NCBI GenBank assembly: GCA_021323265.1
Contig: JAJTCO010000015.1
Span: forward strand, 1-50,691
Direction of reading: 5' to 3'
Origin: Pseudoduganella sp.
Lineage (GTDB): Bacteria > Pseudomonadota > Gammaproteobacteria > Burkholderiales > Burkholderiaceae_D
Length of the DNA stretch: 50,691 nucleotides
Shown here: piece by piece, positions 43,948 through 50,691 of the stretch
Numbering within the stretch: the stretch's first letter is position 1
Layout of the letters: each line of letters opens with the position of its first letter
Position numbers and translations under genes: made by a program
The notes under the pieces: model-generated
Seen by the model: the letters and a program-made list of their open reading frames with translations, nothing else
Database searches by the model: none
What the model was told of the DNA's origin: nothing

Positions 43948-44612
43948 ACAAGCCCCATCTTGCCGCCGCCGGCGCCGCCACGCTGGCCTTCATGCTCGCC
44001 GCCTGCGGCAGCGGCCCGCGCGTGCCGGACTGGCAATTGAATGCCGCCAGCGCCACCGAACGCGCCACCTCCGCCTACCTGGAAGGCAAAAGTGCCGTCG
44101 CCGAGCGCGAGTTCGGCCTGGCGCGCACCCAGGTCGGCAGCACGGGCCTGCCCGAACACGCCATCCGCGTCGAACTGCTGCGCTGCGCCGTGCAGGTGGC
44201 AGCCCTGGTGTTTGAAGAATGCAGCGCTTTCGCCGCCCTGCAGCCCGATGCGACGGCAGCCGACCTGGCCTACGCGCGCTACCTGGCCGGGACGGCCAGC
44301 GCCGCCGACGCCGGCCTGCTGCCGGAAGCCCAGCGCGCCGTGGCCGCCGCCGGCGACGAGCGCGCCGCCACGACTGCCGCCATGGCAATTGCCGATCCGC
44401 TCTCGCGCCTGGTCGCCGCCGGCGCCCTGCTGCGCGCCAACCGCGCCACGCCGGAGCTGCTGACGATGGCCGTCAACACCGCTTCCTCGCAGGGTTGGCG
44501 GCGCGCGGTGCTGGCCTGGATGCAGGTGCAACTGCAGCGCGCCGAACAGGCCGGCGACACCGCCGAGGCGGCCCGCCTGCGCCGCCGCATCAAACTTGCC
44601 GGCGGCACGTAA
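43944..44612 (+). CDS. MCE-linked lipoprotein
   Basis: The 222-residue protein has a lipobox signal (MLAAC, Cys21). The mature part is Ala-rich and nearly all helical, with repeats of hairpin type (TSAYLEGKSAVAEREFGLAR; RATPELLTMAVNTASSQGWR), suggesting a TPR-like solenoid. It lacks the ABC_trans_aux pattern of MlaC/PqiC-like partners. Its start overlaps the MlaD-like gene, so it is very likely part of the same envelope complex. ATG 43944 is used because the lipobox requires it. Not otherwise recognised. Confidence 0.75.
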   Translation: MNKPHLAAAGAATLAFMLAACGSGPRVPDWQLNAASATERATSAYLEGKSAVAEREFGLARTQVGSTGLPEHAIRVELLRCAVQVAALVFEECSAFAALQPDATAADLAYARYLAGTASAADAGLLPEAQRAVAAAGDERAATTAAMAIADPLSRLVAAGALLRANRATPELLTMAVNTASSQGWRRAVLAWMQVQLQRAEQAGDTAEAARLRRRIKLAGGT

Positions 44613-44618
44613 GCCCGG

Positions 44619-45881
44619 TCAGTCCTTGCCGGCTGCGGCGGCCGCCGCGGCCTCGCGCAGCTTGTCCTTCTTGCTCTTGCGCTTGCCCTTGATGCCGCCC
44701 GTGCCGTCGTGGGCGCCGGGCGGCAGCGCCTTCGCCGGCGCCGTCGGCTCGAAGCCGGCGACCCGCTCGCGCGGCACGCTGATGTGCTGGCGTTTTTCGA
44801 TCAGGCGGAAATGCTGTTCGGCATCGGACGTGATGAAACTGACGGCCAGGCCGGATGCGCCGGCGCGTCCGGTGCGCCCGATCCGGTGCGTGTAGTCGGC
44901 CGGCGAACGGGGCAGGTCGTAGTTGACCACCACCGGCAGTTGCACAATGTCGATGCCGCGCGCGGCGACGTCGGTTGCGACCAGCACCTGCAGCTTGCCA
45001 GCGCGGAAGTCGCCCAGCACGGACGTGCGCGCACCCTGGCTGAAGTCGCCGTGGAAGGCTTCCGCCGCCACGCCGCTACGGCGCAGCTTTTCCGCCACGT
45101 GCTCGGAAGCGTACTTGGTGGCGACGAACACCAGCACCTGGCGCCAGCCCTCTTCCTTGACCAAGGTGCGCAGCAGTTGCGTGCGGCGCGGCTCGTCGAC
45201 TTCGATGGCGCGCTGGGCGATGTCGGGCGCATGCTCGTCAGAATCCGGCATGGCCACCCGCACCGGGTCGCGCAGCAGCCGGTCGGCCAGCGCCTGCACC
45301 GCCGGCGGGAAGGTGGCGGAAAAGAACAGGTTCTGGCGGCGCGCCGGCAGCAGCGCCAAGATGCGCGCCAGTTCGTCGGCAAAGCCCATGTCCAGCAGTT
45401 TGTCGGCTTCATCGAGCACCAGCACCGCCGTTTCGTCGAGCTTGAGCGCATTGTGCTCGAGCAGGTCCAGCAGCCGGCCCGGCGTGGCCACCATGATGTC
45501 GGTGCCGCCGCGCAGCGCCATCATCTGCGGGTTGATCGAGACGCCGCCAAAGGCCACCGACACCTTGACCGGCGTCGGCAGGTGCGACGCCAGGCCGCGC
45601 AGCACCTCGCCCACCTGGGCCGCCAGTTCGCGCGTCGGCGCCAGGACCAGCGCGTGCAGCTTGCGCGCTCCGCCGGCCGGGCGCGCGGCCAGCAAGGCAT
45701 TTAGCAGCGGCAGCGCGAATGCGGCCGTCTTGCCCGAGCCGGTCTGCGCCTGGCCCAGCACGTCGGCGCCGCTCAGGGCGGGAGGAATGGCGGCGCACTG
45801 GATCGCGGTCGGCGCGGTGTAGCCGGTTTCGGCGATGGCGTTGAGCAGAGGGGCGGCAAGGCCCAGGCTGGAAAAATTCAT
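44619..45881 (-). CDS. DEAD-box RNA helicase (RhlE-like)
   Basis: The 420-residue ATP-dependent RNA helicase has an N-terminal Phe and Q motif (TAPTAIQCAAIPPAL), motif I AQTGSGKT (Lys51), PTRELAAQV, motif II DEAD in LVLDEADKLLDMGF, motif III SAT, ATDVAARGIDI, and motif VI HRIGRTGRAG. The C-terminus is basic (KGKRKSKKDK), typical of RhlE helicases acting in ribosome assembly or mRNA turnover. It is monocistronic and converges with the MCE lipoprotein gene, 6 nt away. Confidence 0.92.
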   Translation of the reverse strand: MNFSSLGLAAPLLNAIAETGYTAPTAIQCAAIPPALSGADVLGQAQTGSGKTAAFALPLLNALLAARPAGGARKLHALVLAPTRELAAQVGEVLRGLASHLPTPVKVSVAFGGVSINPQMMALRGGTDIMVATPGRLLDLLEHNALKLDETAVLVLDEADKLLDMGFADELARILALLPARRQNLFFSATFPPAVQALADRLLRDPVRVAMPDSDEHAPDIAQRAIEVDEPRRTQLLRTLVKEEGWRQVLVFVATKYASEHVAEKLRRSGVAAEAFHGDFSQGARTSVLGDFRAGKLQVLVATDVAARGIDIVQLPVVVNYDLPRSPADYTHRIGRTGRAGASGLAVSFITSDAEQHFRLIEKRQHISVPRERVAGFEPTAPAKALPPGAHDGTGGIKGKRKSKKDKLREAAAAAAAGKD

Positions 45882-45974
45882 GGAGCGCTTCTTTTAGACA
45901 ATCTCCCAGTATACCTTGCGCCGGGTTTCATGCGACTATACGCGTGCTATCAAACTACCAACAGCCGTCGAAGC

Positions 45975-46937
45975 ATGATCAATTGGGACGCCCACCTTTG
46001 CCTGCCGCAGCATCCGCAGGCGGATTTCTCACCGCTTGACCAGCTGCATTCGGCTGGCGTGAACTACGTGTCGATCAACGTGGGCGCGGACATGAACCCT
46101 GTCTCGCAGGTCATGTCCGTGATCGCAGGCTACCGCGCCACCATCGCCGCCGAACCGGAACGTTTTCGCCTGGTGGCGGGAGCGGACGACGTGATCCAGG
46201 CCGCGGCCGACGGCGTGCTGGCCATCGGCTTCGACCTGGAAGGCGCGATGCCGCTGATGGACCAGCCGGAAATGGCCGCCGTCTACGCCCGGCTGGGCGT
46301 TCGCCAGATGCACTTCGCCTACAACCGCAACAACAACGTGGCCGACGGCTGCCATGACAGCGCACGCGGCCTGACGCCGCTGGGCCTGCGCACCCTGGCG
46401 GCGGTCAACGCCGCCGGCATCATCGTCGATTGCTCGCATACCGGCCGCCTGTGCAGCCTGGAGATCATGGCCGAATCGGCCAAGCCGGTGGTGTTCAGCC
46501 ATGCCAATCCGTTCGCGCTGGTACCGCACGGACGCAACGTCACAGATGAACAGATCCACGCCTGCGCCGCAACGGGCGGCGTGGTGTGCATTTCCGGCCT
46601 GTCCTGGTTCCTGGGCAGCGCGCAGCCCGGCGCCGCCGACGTGGCGCGCCACGTGGCTTACGTGGCGGACCTGGTGGGCGTGGCGCACGTGGGCATCGGG
46701 CTGGATATCTGCATCAGCGAAAAGGACCTGGACGATACGCCGCCCGGCGCATTCGATCCGTCGTGGTGGTGGCCGGAAGCGGCAGGCTACCGCGCCGGCC
46801 AGCCGCCCGCCTTCGTGCCGATCAATACGTGGAAGTCGCTGCCGCAGGAGTTGCGCAAGCTGGGCATGGCGCCCAACGAGATCGAGCAGGTCCTGGGCCG
46901 CAACATGCTGCGCGTGGCGCGCGCCACCTGGCAGTAA
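45975..46937 (+). CDS. M19 (renal dipeptidase)-like protein with altered metal site
   Basis: The 320-residue protein matches the M19 membrane-dipeptidase family: WDAHLCLP, GFDLEGAMPL with bridging Glu89, IVDCSHTGR, VFSHANPFALVPHGRNVTDE, and GIGLDICISE. In the family the first motif is HxD, whose His and Asp bind zinc. Here His7 is kept but the Asp position is Cys9. The other ligand motifs are intact. No signal peptide, so cytoplasmic. ATG 45975 follows GAAG; the frame also opens at 45930. Activity on dipeptides, or a modified reaction, is uncertain. Convergent with the VOC gene, directly abutting its stop. Confidence 0.83.
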   Translation: MINWDAHLCLPQHPQADFSPLDQLHSAGVNYVSINVGADMNPVSQVMSVIAGYRATIAAEPERFRLVAGADDVIQAAADGVLAIGFDLEGAMPLMDQPEMAAVYARLGVRQMHFAYNRNNNVADGCHDSARGLTPLGLRTLAAVNAAGIIVDCSHTGRLCSLEIMAESAKPVVFSHANPFALVPHGRNVTDEQIHACAATGGVVCISGLSWFLGSAQPGAADVARHVAYVADLVGVAHVGIGLDICISEKDLDDTPPGAFDPSWWWPEAAGYRAGQPPAFVPINTWKSLPQELRKLGMAPNEIEQVLGRNMLRVARATWQ

Positions 46938-47327
46938 TCACATGCCGACGTCGCCGTACGGACCGGCCAGCACCACCACGTAGCCTTCCGGATCGCGCAG
47001 CCAGAGCTCCCTGTGCTGCGCGTTGCGGTTTTCCTTCGGCCCTTCCAGCACCGTCGCACCGGCGGCGCTGGCGCGCTCCACCGCATCGTCGAAATCGTCG
47101 GTCCAGAACCAGAGCAGCGCTCCGTTGCCGTAGGGACGCTGGTCGGGATTGCCGAGATGGGGATGATGGTGGGCGTCCCAGCGATGCAACTGCAGCACCA
47201 TGCGGCCGTCGTGCAGCAACTGCTCGTACTCATTGCCGCCATGGCCGCTTTGCAGGCCGAGCGTCTTCTGGTACCAGCGGCTGGCCGCTTCGACGTTACT
47301 GACAGCAATTAAAGGTTGTGCTTGCAT
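46938..47327 (-). CDS. VOC-family (glyoxalase/bleomycin resistance-like) protein
   Basis: The 129-residue protein has the two babababb VOC modules: PLIAVSNVEAASRWYQKTLG, YEQLLHDGRMVLQLHRWDAH, then ALLWFWTDDFDDAVERASAA and HRELWLRDPEGYVVVLAGPY. VOC proteins use a divalent metal for isomerase, dioxygenase or resistance functions. GGAGGG lies 5 nt before its start on the minus strand. It follows the membrane-protein gene by 1 nt, so both belong to one transcript facing the MerR regulator. Confidence 0.85.
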   Translation of the reverse strand: MQAQPLIAVSNVEAASRWYQKTLGLQSGHGGNEYEQLLHDGRMVLQLHRWDAHHHPHLGNPDQRPYGNGALLWFWTDDFDDAVERASAAGATVLEGPKENRNAQHRELWLRDPEGYVVVLAGPYGDVGM

Positions 47328-47328
47328 G

Positions 47329-47736
47329 TCACCCTCCCCGTTTGCTCATCGGAGGAACAGCATACCACTGGGCGATGCCCCACGCGAACTCGGGAACGAG
47401 GAACAGCCAGACCAGCGGCAGTCCGCCCCCGGCCAGCGCCCACGCCATCCATGTGCTGAACAGGAAGCGCGCGGCGCCGTCGTAGGTGGCGAACTGCGGC
47501 TGCGGATCGCGCAAGCGCAGCCAGGACCAGACCAGCACCACGCTGCCCAACAGGCAGGCAAACAGGATGTGCATGGTGCCGAAGGCCGGCAGCGGCGCCC
47601 CGCCCAGCGCGGCGTTGACGGCCGACAGGTGGCCATGCGCGATGGCGAAAGTCCACGGGGTGGCGAAAGGCGCCGTCACCAGCAGGTCGTAGGCGGCGCT
47701 GGCGCGCACCAGATTTCTGATTTGGGAAGTATTCAT
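47329..47736 (-). CDS. small four-helix membrane protein
   Basis: The 135-residue protein has about four hydrophobic segments (APFATPWTFAIAHG; FGTMHILFACLLGSVVLVWS; FLFSTWMAWALAGGGLPLVW; FLVPEFAWGIAQWYAV). No named family was recognised. It is the first gene of the operon with the VOC protein and is divergent from the MerR gene. The MerR-type promoter on this strand places the likely transcription start only a base or so from ATG 47736, and no Shine-Dalgarno is present, so leaderless translation is possible. Confidence 0.7.
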   Translation of the reverse strand: MNTSQIRNLVRASAAYDLLVTAPFATPWTFAIAHGHLSAVNAALGGAPLPAFGTMHILFACLLGSVVLVWSWLRLRDPQPQFATYDGAARFLFSTWMAWALAGGGLPLVWLFLVPEFAWGIAQWYAVPPMSKRGG

Positions 47737-47743
47737 GCCGCGC

Positions 47744-47775
47744 AGCTTAAACCTTGGAGTACACTCCAGGGTCAA
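47744..47775 (-). promoter_or_regulatory. MerR-type promoter/operator with 20-bp spacer
   Basis: On the minus strand, TTGACC (47770-47775) and TAAGCT (47744-47749) are separated by 20 bp that hold the inverted repeat TGGAGT-GT-ACTCCA (47755-47768). A palindrome in an over-long spacer is the hallmark of MerR-activated promoters, as in zntA. It would drive the membrane-protein/VOC operon. Confidence 0.75.
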
Positions 47776-47796
47776 GCATTTTCTGGAGAGACCGGC

Positions 47797-48168
47797 ATGC
47801 AGATCGGCGAACTGGCACTGGCGACAGGCATCAGCCGCGACACCCTGCGCTATTACGAAAAGCGCGGCCTGCTGCGCGCGCGCCGCAGCGGCAACGGCTA
47901 CCGCGACTACCCGCCCGAGGCGGCCGACTGGCTGCGCTACATCCGCCTGGCGCAGGCGCTCGGCTTCACACTGCAGGAAATCGAGGCCGACCTGCCACTG
48001 CTGGCGCCCGGTGCGGCGGACAGCCCGGCCACGGCGGCCGCCCTGCGCGGCGCGCTGCAGGCCAAGCTGGAGGAGATCGACCGCCGCATCGACGGCCTGC
48101 AAGCGCTGCGCGGCGAACTGGCGCGGCGCCTGGGGGCGCCGCTGGCCGACTGCCCGCTGCAGGCTTAA
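47797..48168 (+). CDS. MerR-family transcriptional regulator
   Basis: The 123-residue protein has the MerR winged helix (MQIGELALATGISRDTLRYY; EKRGLLRARRSGNGYRDYPP) and the dimerisation helix (LQAKLEEIDRRIDGLQALRG). Only one Cys lies near the C-terminus, so the metal-binding pattern of CueR/ZntR is absent; the inducer may be organic or redox related. CTGGAGAG at 47783-47790 precedes the ATG. It is divergent from the membrane-protein gene and faces a MerR-type operator in the gap. Its stop overlaps the convergent VOC/PhnB-like gene by 4 nt. Confidence 0.88.
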   Translation: MQIGELALATGISRDTLRYYEKRGLLRARRSGNGYRDYPPEAADWLRYIRLAQALGFTLQEIEADLPLLAPGAADSPATAAALRGALQAKLEEIDRRIDGLQALRGELARRLGAPLADCPLQA

Positions 48169-48653
48169 CCCTGGTATGCCTGGCGCAGCGCTTGCAGGTC
48201 AAGCTTCTTCATCTGCATCATGGCGGTCATGGCGCGGCCGGCGCGCCGCTGGTCCGTGTCGAGCAGCATGCGCTGCAGTTCGCGCGGGAAGATCTGCCAG
48301 CTCACCCCGTACTTGTCCTTCAGCCAGCCGCACACCTGGGCCGCGGGATCGCCGCCGGCGCCCAGCTTTTCCCAGTAATAGTCGACCTCCTCCTGCGCGT
48401 CGCACGGCACCTGCAGCGACAGCGCCTCGTTGAACTTGAAGAGCGGCCCGCCGTTGAGCGCCGCGAAGGGCTGCCCGTTCAGCTCGAAGGACACCGCCAT
48501 CACGCTGCCGGCCGGTCGCCCATGGCGCTCCTTGCCGGCCTCCGTGTAATGGCTGATTTCCGTGATCCTGCTGTCCTTGAAGATGCTGGTGTAGTAACGC
48601 GCGGCTTCTTCCGCCTCGTTGTCGAACCAGAGGCAAGGGGTAATCTGTTGCAT
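48165..48653 (-). CDS. VOC-family protein, PhnB/YjdN-like
   Basis: The 162-residue protein has the pattern of the PhnB-like (3-demethylubiquinone-9 3-methyltransferase-like) VOC group: ITPCLWFDNEAEEAARYYTS, SVMAVSFELNGQPFAALNGG, PLFKFNEALSLQVPCDAQEE, and DYYWEKLGAGGDPAAQVCGW with LKDKYGVSWQIFP. Function is generally unknown despite the name. AGGAGA before the start on the minus strand is a good ribosome-binding site. Convergent with the MerR gene. Confidence 0.87.
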   Translation of the reverse strand: MQQITPCLWFDNEAEEAARYYTSIFKDSRITEISHYTEAGKERHGRPAGSVMAVSFELNGQPFAALNGGPLFKFNEALSLQVPCDAQEEVDYYWEKLGAGGDPAAQVCGWLKDKYGVSWQIFPRELQRMLLDTDQRRAGRAMTAMMQMKKLDLQALRQAYQG

Positions 48654-48760
48654 GATGGTCTCCTAAGCGGGTTGTCCTGCCAGGACGACGTCCGGCATGC
48701 CCACGAATCGACAGAAGGCGGCAAATATTTCTACTGAGGTGTACCAGCATCAGACCCGAC

Positions 48761-48777
48761 CTGACAAGGGTTGTCAG
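48761..48777. repeat. short perfect hairpin
   Basis: CTGACAA (48761-48767) and TTGTCAG (48771-48777) are exact inverted repeats around GGG, in the 208-nt gap before the DUF6572 gene. It marks the edge of the A/T-richer segment. Terminator or boundary role is not established. Confidence 0.5.
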
Positions 48778-48795
48778 ATGAGTTAGAGTTCTGCA

Positions 48796-48821
48796 GGGCC
48801 GCACTCGGCCAGAAGCGGCCC
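48796..48821. repeat. hairpin of the spacer-repeat family
   Basis: GGGCCGC (48796-48802) pairs with GCGGCCC (48815-48821) around the loop ACTCGGCCAGAA. The CGGCCAGAAGC core recurs after the DUF5076 gene at 50594-50604, and a related CCGGCCAACTG lies at 49747-49757, so the spacers of this segment share a repeat. Confidence 0.5.
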
Positions 48822-48861
48822 CTCGGCATTATCGCTGTAATTGCGTTGAAAGATTTTACGA

Positions 48862-49185
48862 ATGGGTTTGGAAAATTGTGACGTTGTTGATGCGGTCGGG
48901 ACCGACACGAGCGACGGGAAAGTAGTCCTTAGTATATTGGACTCATGGGACTGGACAGATGAGAGAACTCATCTGGAAAGACTTCAAGCAAAATTAAACG
49001 CGTACTTTTCGTTTGTTGATTCTCGCCAAATATACGATGATTATCCAGATGCAAAGGGCCGAGGTCTTGTCATTGATGTTGTTGCGAGGTTTCCCATACC
49101 TGAGTCAGCCACGGAATTCCTAAACAGTGCTGCAAGTGTAGCATTGACGGTTGGGGCCGAGCTAACTTACCGTCATGTTAAGTAG
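48862..49185 (+). CDS. DUF6572-family protein, immunity-like
   Basis: The 107-residue cytoplasmic protein opens MGLENCDVVDAVGTDTSDGK, then VVLSILDSWDWTDERTHLER, LQAKLNAYFSFVDSRQIYDD and YPDAKGRGLVIDVVARFPIP, which I recognise as the DUF6572 pattern. Members are often found singly among polymorphic-toxin immunity genes. Codon use is richer in A/T than in genes before 48650. No toxin gene is adjacent. Immunity function is inferred from company. Confidence 0.75.
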   Translation: MGLENCDVVDAVGTDTSDGKVVLSILDSWDWTDERTHLERLQAKLNAYFSFVDSRQIYDDYPDAKGRGLVIDVVARFPIPESATEFLNSAASVALTVGAELTYRHVK

Positions 49186-49298
49186 CTCCGCGTCTCCAAC
49201 CGGGCCAAATGCAGACTGTCAGGTTACGCAGCCCCCATGTTATATTGCCAATTTGTGATTAATAACACGTTAGACCAAAACAGGGGACAATTCGCTTG
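49186..49298. other. spacer without a gene
   Basis: This 113-nt gap between the DUF6572 and membrane-protein genes has no recognisable gene. It contains GTTAGAC (49270-49276) near its end, a sequence like an integron recombination half-site, but no matching partner was found. Confidence 0.4.
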
Positions 49299-49646
49299 AT
49301 GCTGCAGACCGCCAGCGCTCGAAAGAAAGCCGCGACGCTTCATTTAACGATCGCAGTCCTGTGCATTGGCCTGGGCGGCGTCCTTTCCGGATACGGAAAC
49401 CTGGCCGAACTCTTCTCTAGCCAGTCTCCCTCGCATTGGGCGGCCATTTTCGCCGCCAGTTCTCTGATCTTCTCCTCCGTCGTAGCCGTACTTCTATTCT
49501 CTGCAGCGGGCATTTCAAAGCCAGCGTTAGCTGGCCTCGTCCTGATCAAAGTTACCGCGGCAGTCGTCGGAATGATGGTTGCCCAACTGATCGGAGTATT
49601 TTGGCTTTGTTCGGCTTGGTTTGCTTACCGGTTCTACCGCTCATGA
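49299..49646 (+). CDS. small membrane protein of unknown function
   Basis: The 115-residue protein has three or four hydrophobic helices (LHLTIAVLCIGLGGVLSGYG; AAIFAASSLIFSSVVAVLLF; ALAGLVLIKVTAAVVGMMVA; GVFWLCSAWFAYRF). GGGGAC at 49283-49288 lies upstream; TTG 49296 is an alternative start one codon earlier. No family was recognised. In this context it may be an integral-membrane immunity protein, but that is a guess. Confidence 0.6.
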   Translation: MLQTASARKKAATLHLTIAVLCIGLGGVLSGYGNLAELFSSQSPSHWAAIFAASSLIFSSVVAVLLFSAAGISKPALAGLVLIKVTAAVVGMMVAQLIGVFWLCSAWFAYRFYRS

Positions 49647-49799
49647 TGGCGCTCTCCAACAGAACGATCTGTACGGGCACCAACCGGCAAGGTACAACAC
49701 GTCGCTGCATGGTGCCGAACATCTCCACATGATGCTGCAGGCAGAATCCGGCCAACTGAGGACATACATTTAGCGATCACAAATTAGCTGGAAATTTCG
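49647..49799. other. spacer without a gene
   Basis: This 153-nt gap has no convincing gene. It holds AATCCGGCCA (49744-49753), identical to 50591-50600 after the DUF5076 gene, in line with a repeated spacer element. Confidence 0.45.
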
Positions 49800-50237
49800 A
49801 TGGCAATATTAGAAGTAATCCGTGCGGCTTGGGGGTGGTCAGGTCTTTCCCCTACTGAAGTAGTCACCGAGAACGATTTTGGAAATCTCATTGTTCGTGA
49901 TGACGACGGACGCTTCTGGCGCATCTGTCCAGAAGAGCTTGATTGCAAGGTCGTTGCTTGCGACCAGGCGCAGCTAGCGAGGCTACTAGGAGACGAAGAG
50001 TTTCTTCAAGACTGGCATATGCGTGAGATGGTTCACGTTGCGACGACGAAGTTTAAGGTTTTGGAGGAAGGCAGGAAGTTTTGCCTGAAGATTCCAGGTG
50101 CCTTGGGCGGCGAATACGATGAGAGTAATATCGGAACCATATCGTTGACCGAGCTGGTTCGTTTCTCAGGCGACTTGGCTTTGCAACTTAAAGACCTACC
50201 GGATGGCGCTCATGTGAAGTTGAACATCATTGGCTGA
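49800..50237 (+). CDS. T6SS immunity protein Tdi1/DUF1851-like
   Basis: The 145-residue cytoplasmic protein ends with the DUF1851/Tdi1 C-terminal pattern (EYDESNIGTISLTELVRFSG, then DLALQLKDLPDGAHVKLNII). The N-terminus holds FGNLIVRDDDGRFWRICPEE. Tdi1 neutralises Tde1-type DNase effectors of type VI secretion. No effector, VgrG or PAAR gene is seen nearby, so it appears to be an orphan immunity gene. Family membership is judged by eye. Confidence 0.78.
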   Translation: MAILEVIRAAWGWSGLSPTEVVTENDFGNLIVRDDDGRFWRICPEELDCKVVACDQAQLARLLGDEEFLQDWHMREMVHVATTKFKVLEEGRKFCLKIPGALGGEYDESNIGTISLTELVRFSGDLALQLKDLPDGAHVKLNIIG

Positions 50238-50280
50238 GTACGGCCAGCAGCTGCCATTGAATATTTGAAGATAGACTTAT

Positions 50281-50583
50281 ATGAATGAACGTCCGATACC
50301 TGCTGCCGCGCAAAGGGACGATGCGTCGGTGGAAATGTTGCGTGTATGGGTAGCCGAGAAGCAGTTGCATTGCTCGCTGAAGATTGGCATGTATAGGGAC
50401 GGGTTGGGTATTGATGAGGAAGTGGCTTGGGGAACGATCCTTGCGGACTCAGCCCGACATATCGCCCGAGCACTCCATCCTGAAGATGCAAATGCGGAAG
50501 CCGCTGCCCTGCAGAAAATCCTTCATGGATTGAACGAGGAGCTTGCTGCGCCGACCTCGGACATTCACGGCGGCTTTGCTTGA
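50281..50583 (+). CDS. DUF5076-family protein
   Basis: The 100-residue cytoplasmic protein shows the DUF5076 pattern: EMLRVWVAEKQLHCSLKIGM, EVAWGTILADSARHIARALH and the C-terminal LNEELAAPTSDIHGGF. It is short, acidic at the C-terminus and has no known function; members tend to occur among immunity-type genes. It lies 43 nt after the DUF1851 gene. Composition matches the A/T-richer segment. Confidence 0.78.
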   Translation: MNERPIPAAAQRDDASVEMLRVWVAEKQLHCSLKIGMYRDGLGIDEEVAWGTILADSARHIARALHPEDANAEAAALQKILHGLNEELAAPTSDIHGGFA

Positions 50584-50646
50584 GAGACCCAATCCGGCCA
50601 GAAGCCGACGTTCCCGGCCTAGTAGAGGAACGGTGTTGGAGATTTA

Positions 50647-50691
50647 ATGGATTTAAATATTGCTGAGATTTTTCACGAAAGCGGTGAGCTT
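50647..50691 (+). CDS. start of a YwqK-like gene (partial)
   Basis: Fifteen codons (MDLNIAEIFHESGEL) are visible before the window ends; GGAG at 50637-50640 precedes the ATG. The EIxHESG opening resembles MORN-like YwqK family proteins, annotated as antitoxins. The call rests on few residues. Confidence 0.4.
   Translation, partial: MDLNIAEIFHESGEL

Noticed and set aside
49193..49276. Integron attC-like site (CTCCAAC ... GTTAGAC)
   Set aside because: GTTAGAC fits the GTTRRRY core, but the other end does not fit RYYYAAC and the interior arms are not complementary. No integrase gene is in the window.

Overview
This is a very GC-rich chromosomal stretch from a Gram-negative bacterium. Its gene content, lipoprotein signals and GGGGTC/GACCCC hairpins most resemble Oxalobacteraceae (Massilia, Duganella and relatives). 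That placement is inferred from sequence style and was not tested by a search. No rRNA, tRNA, CRISPR array, insertion sequence or prophage gene was seen.

Region 1 (1-17238, all + strand) is a near-complete tad/Flp pilus locus. It opens with the end of an Flp pilin and continues with a PAP2-family membrane protein, the prepilin peptidase CpaA/TadV, an ICMT-like membrane methyltransferase and an unfamiliar AAA ATPase. CpaB, the secretin CpaC, a small lipoprotein, TadG-, TadE- and TadE-like pseudopilins, TadZ/CpaE, TadA/CpaF, TadB, TadC and a TadD-like TPR lipoprotein with a LytR_C tail follow. A 791-residue Ig-like lipoprotein closes the run. Start/stop overlaps and short gaps suggest one long operon.

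Region 2 (17231-22453) is an amino-acid module. A MocR-type regulator is divergent from a threonine/serine dehydratase, which is followed by an EamA exporter, a RidA enamine deaminase and a class I aminotransferase. RidA removes the reactive enamine that such dehydratases release, so the set is metabolically coherent.

Region 3 (22613-27743) holds a secreted family I.5-type lipase with a small partner resembling the tail of lipase chaperones, a periplasmic solute-binding protein, an SPFH-domain lipoprotein and a response regulator-PAS-GGDEF diguanylate cyclase. It ends in a perfect 33-bp inverted repeat.

Region 4 (27746-33645) is an AraC-regulated three-gene operon: an alkyl-DHAP-synthase-like flavoprotein, a GlpD-like dehydrogenase and an FGGY kinase, joined by 4-nt overlaps. 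Region 5 (33642-39273) carries small secreted proteins, an SRPBCC protein, a cytochrome P450, a LysR regulator divergent from an exported isochorismatase-fold protein with a cytochrome c, and a rhodanese sulfurtransferase.

Region 6 (39290-48653) contains an M16 metalloprotease, an MCE lipid-transport set (permease, MlaD protein, lipoprotein) with no ATPase gene beside it, a DEAD-box helicase, an M19 dipeptidase-like protein, and a MerR regulator divergent from a membrane protein/VOC pair. Region 7 (48654-50691) is visibly richer in A/T. It carries short same-strand genes of immunity or unknown type (DUF6572, a membrane protein, a Tdi1/DUF1851-type immunity protein, DUF5076 and the start of a YwqK-like gene), separated by hairpin-forming, partly repeated spacers. 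It looks like an orphan immunity-gene array that continues beyond the window.
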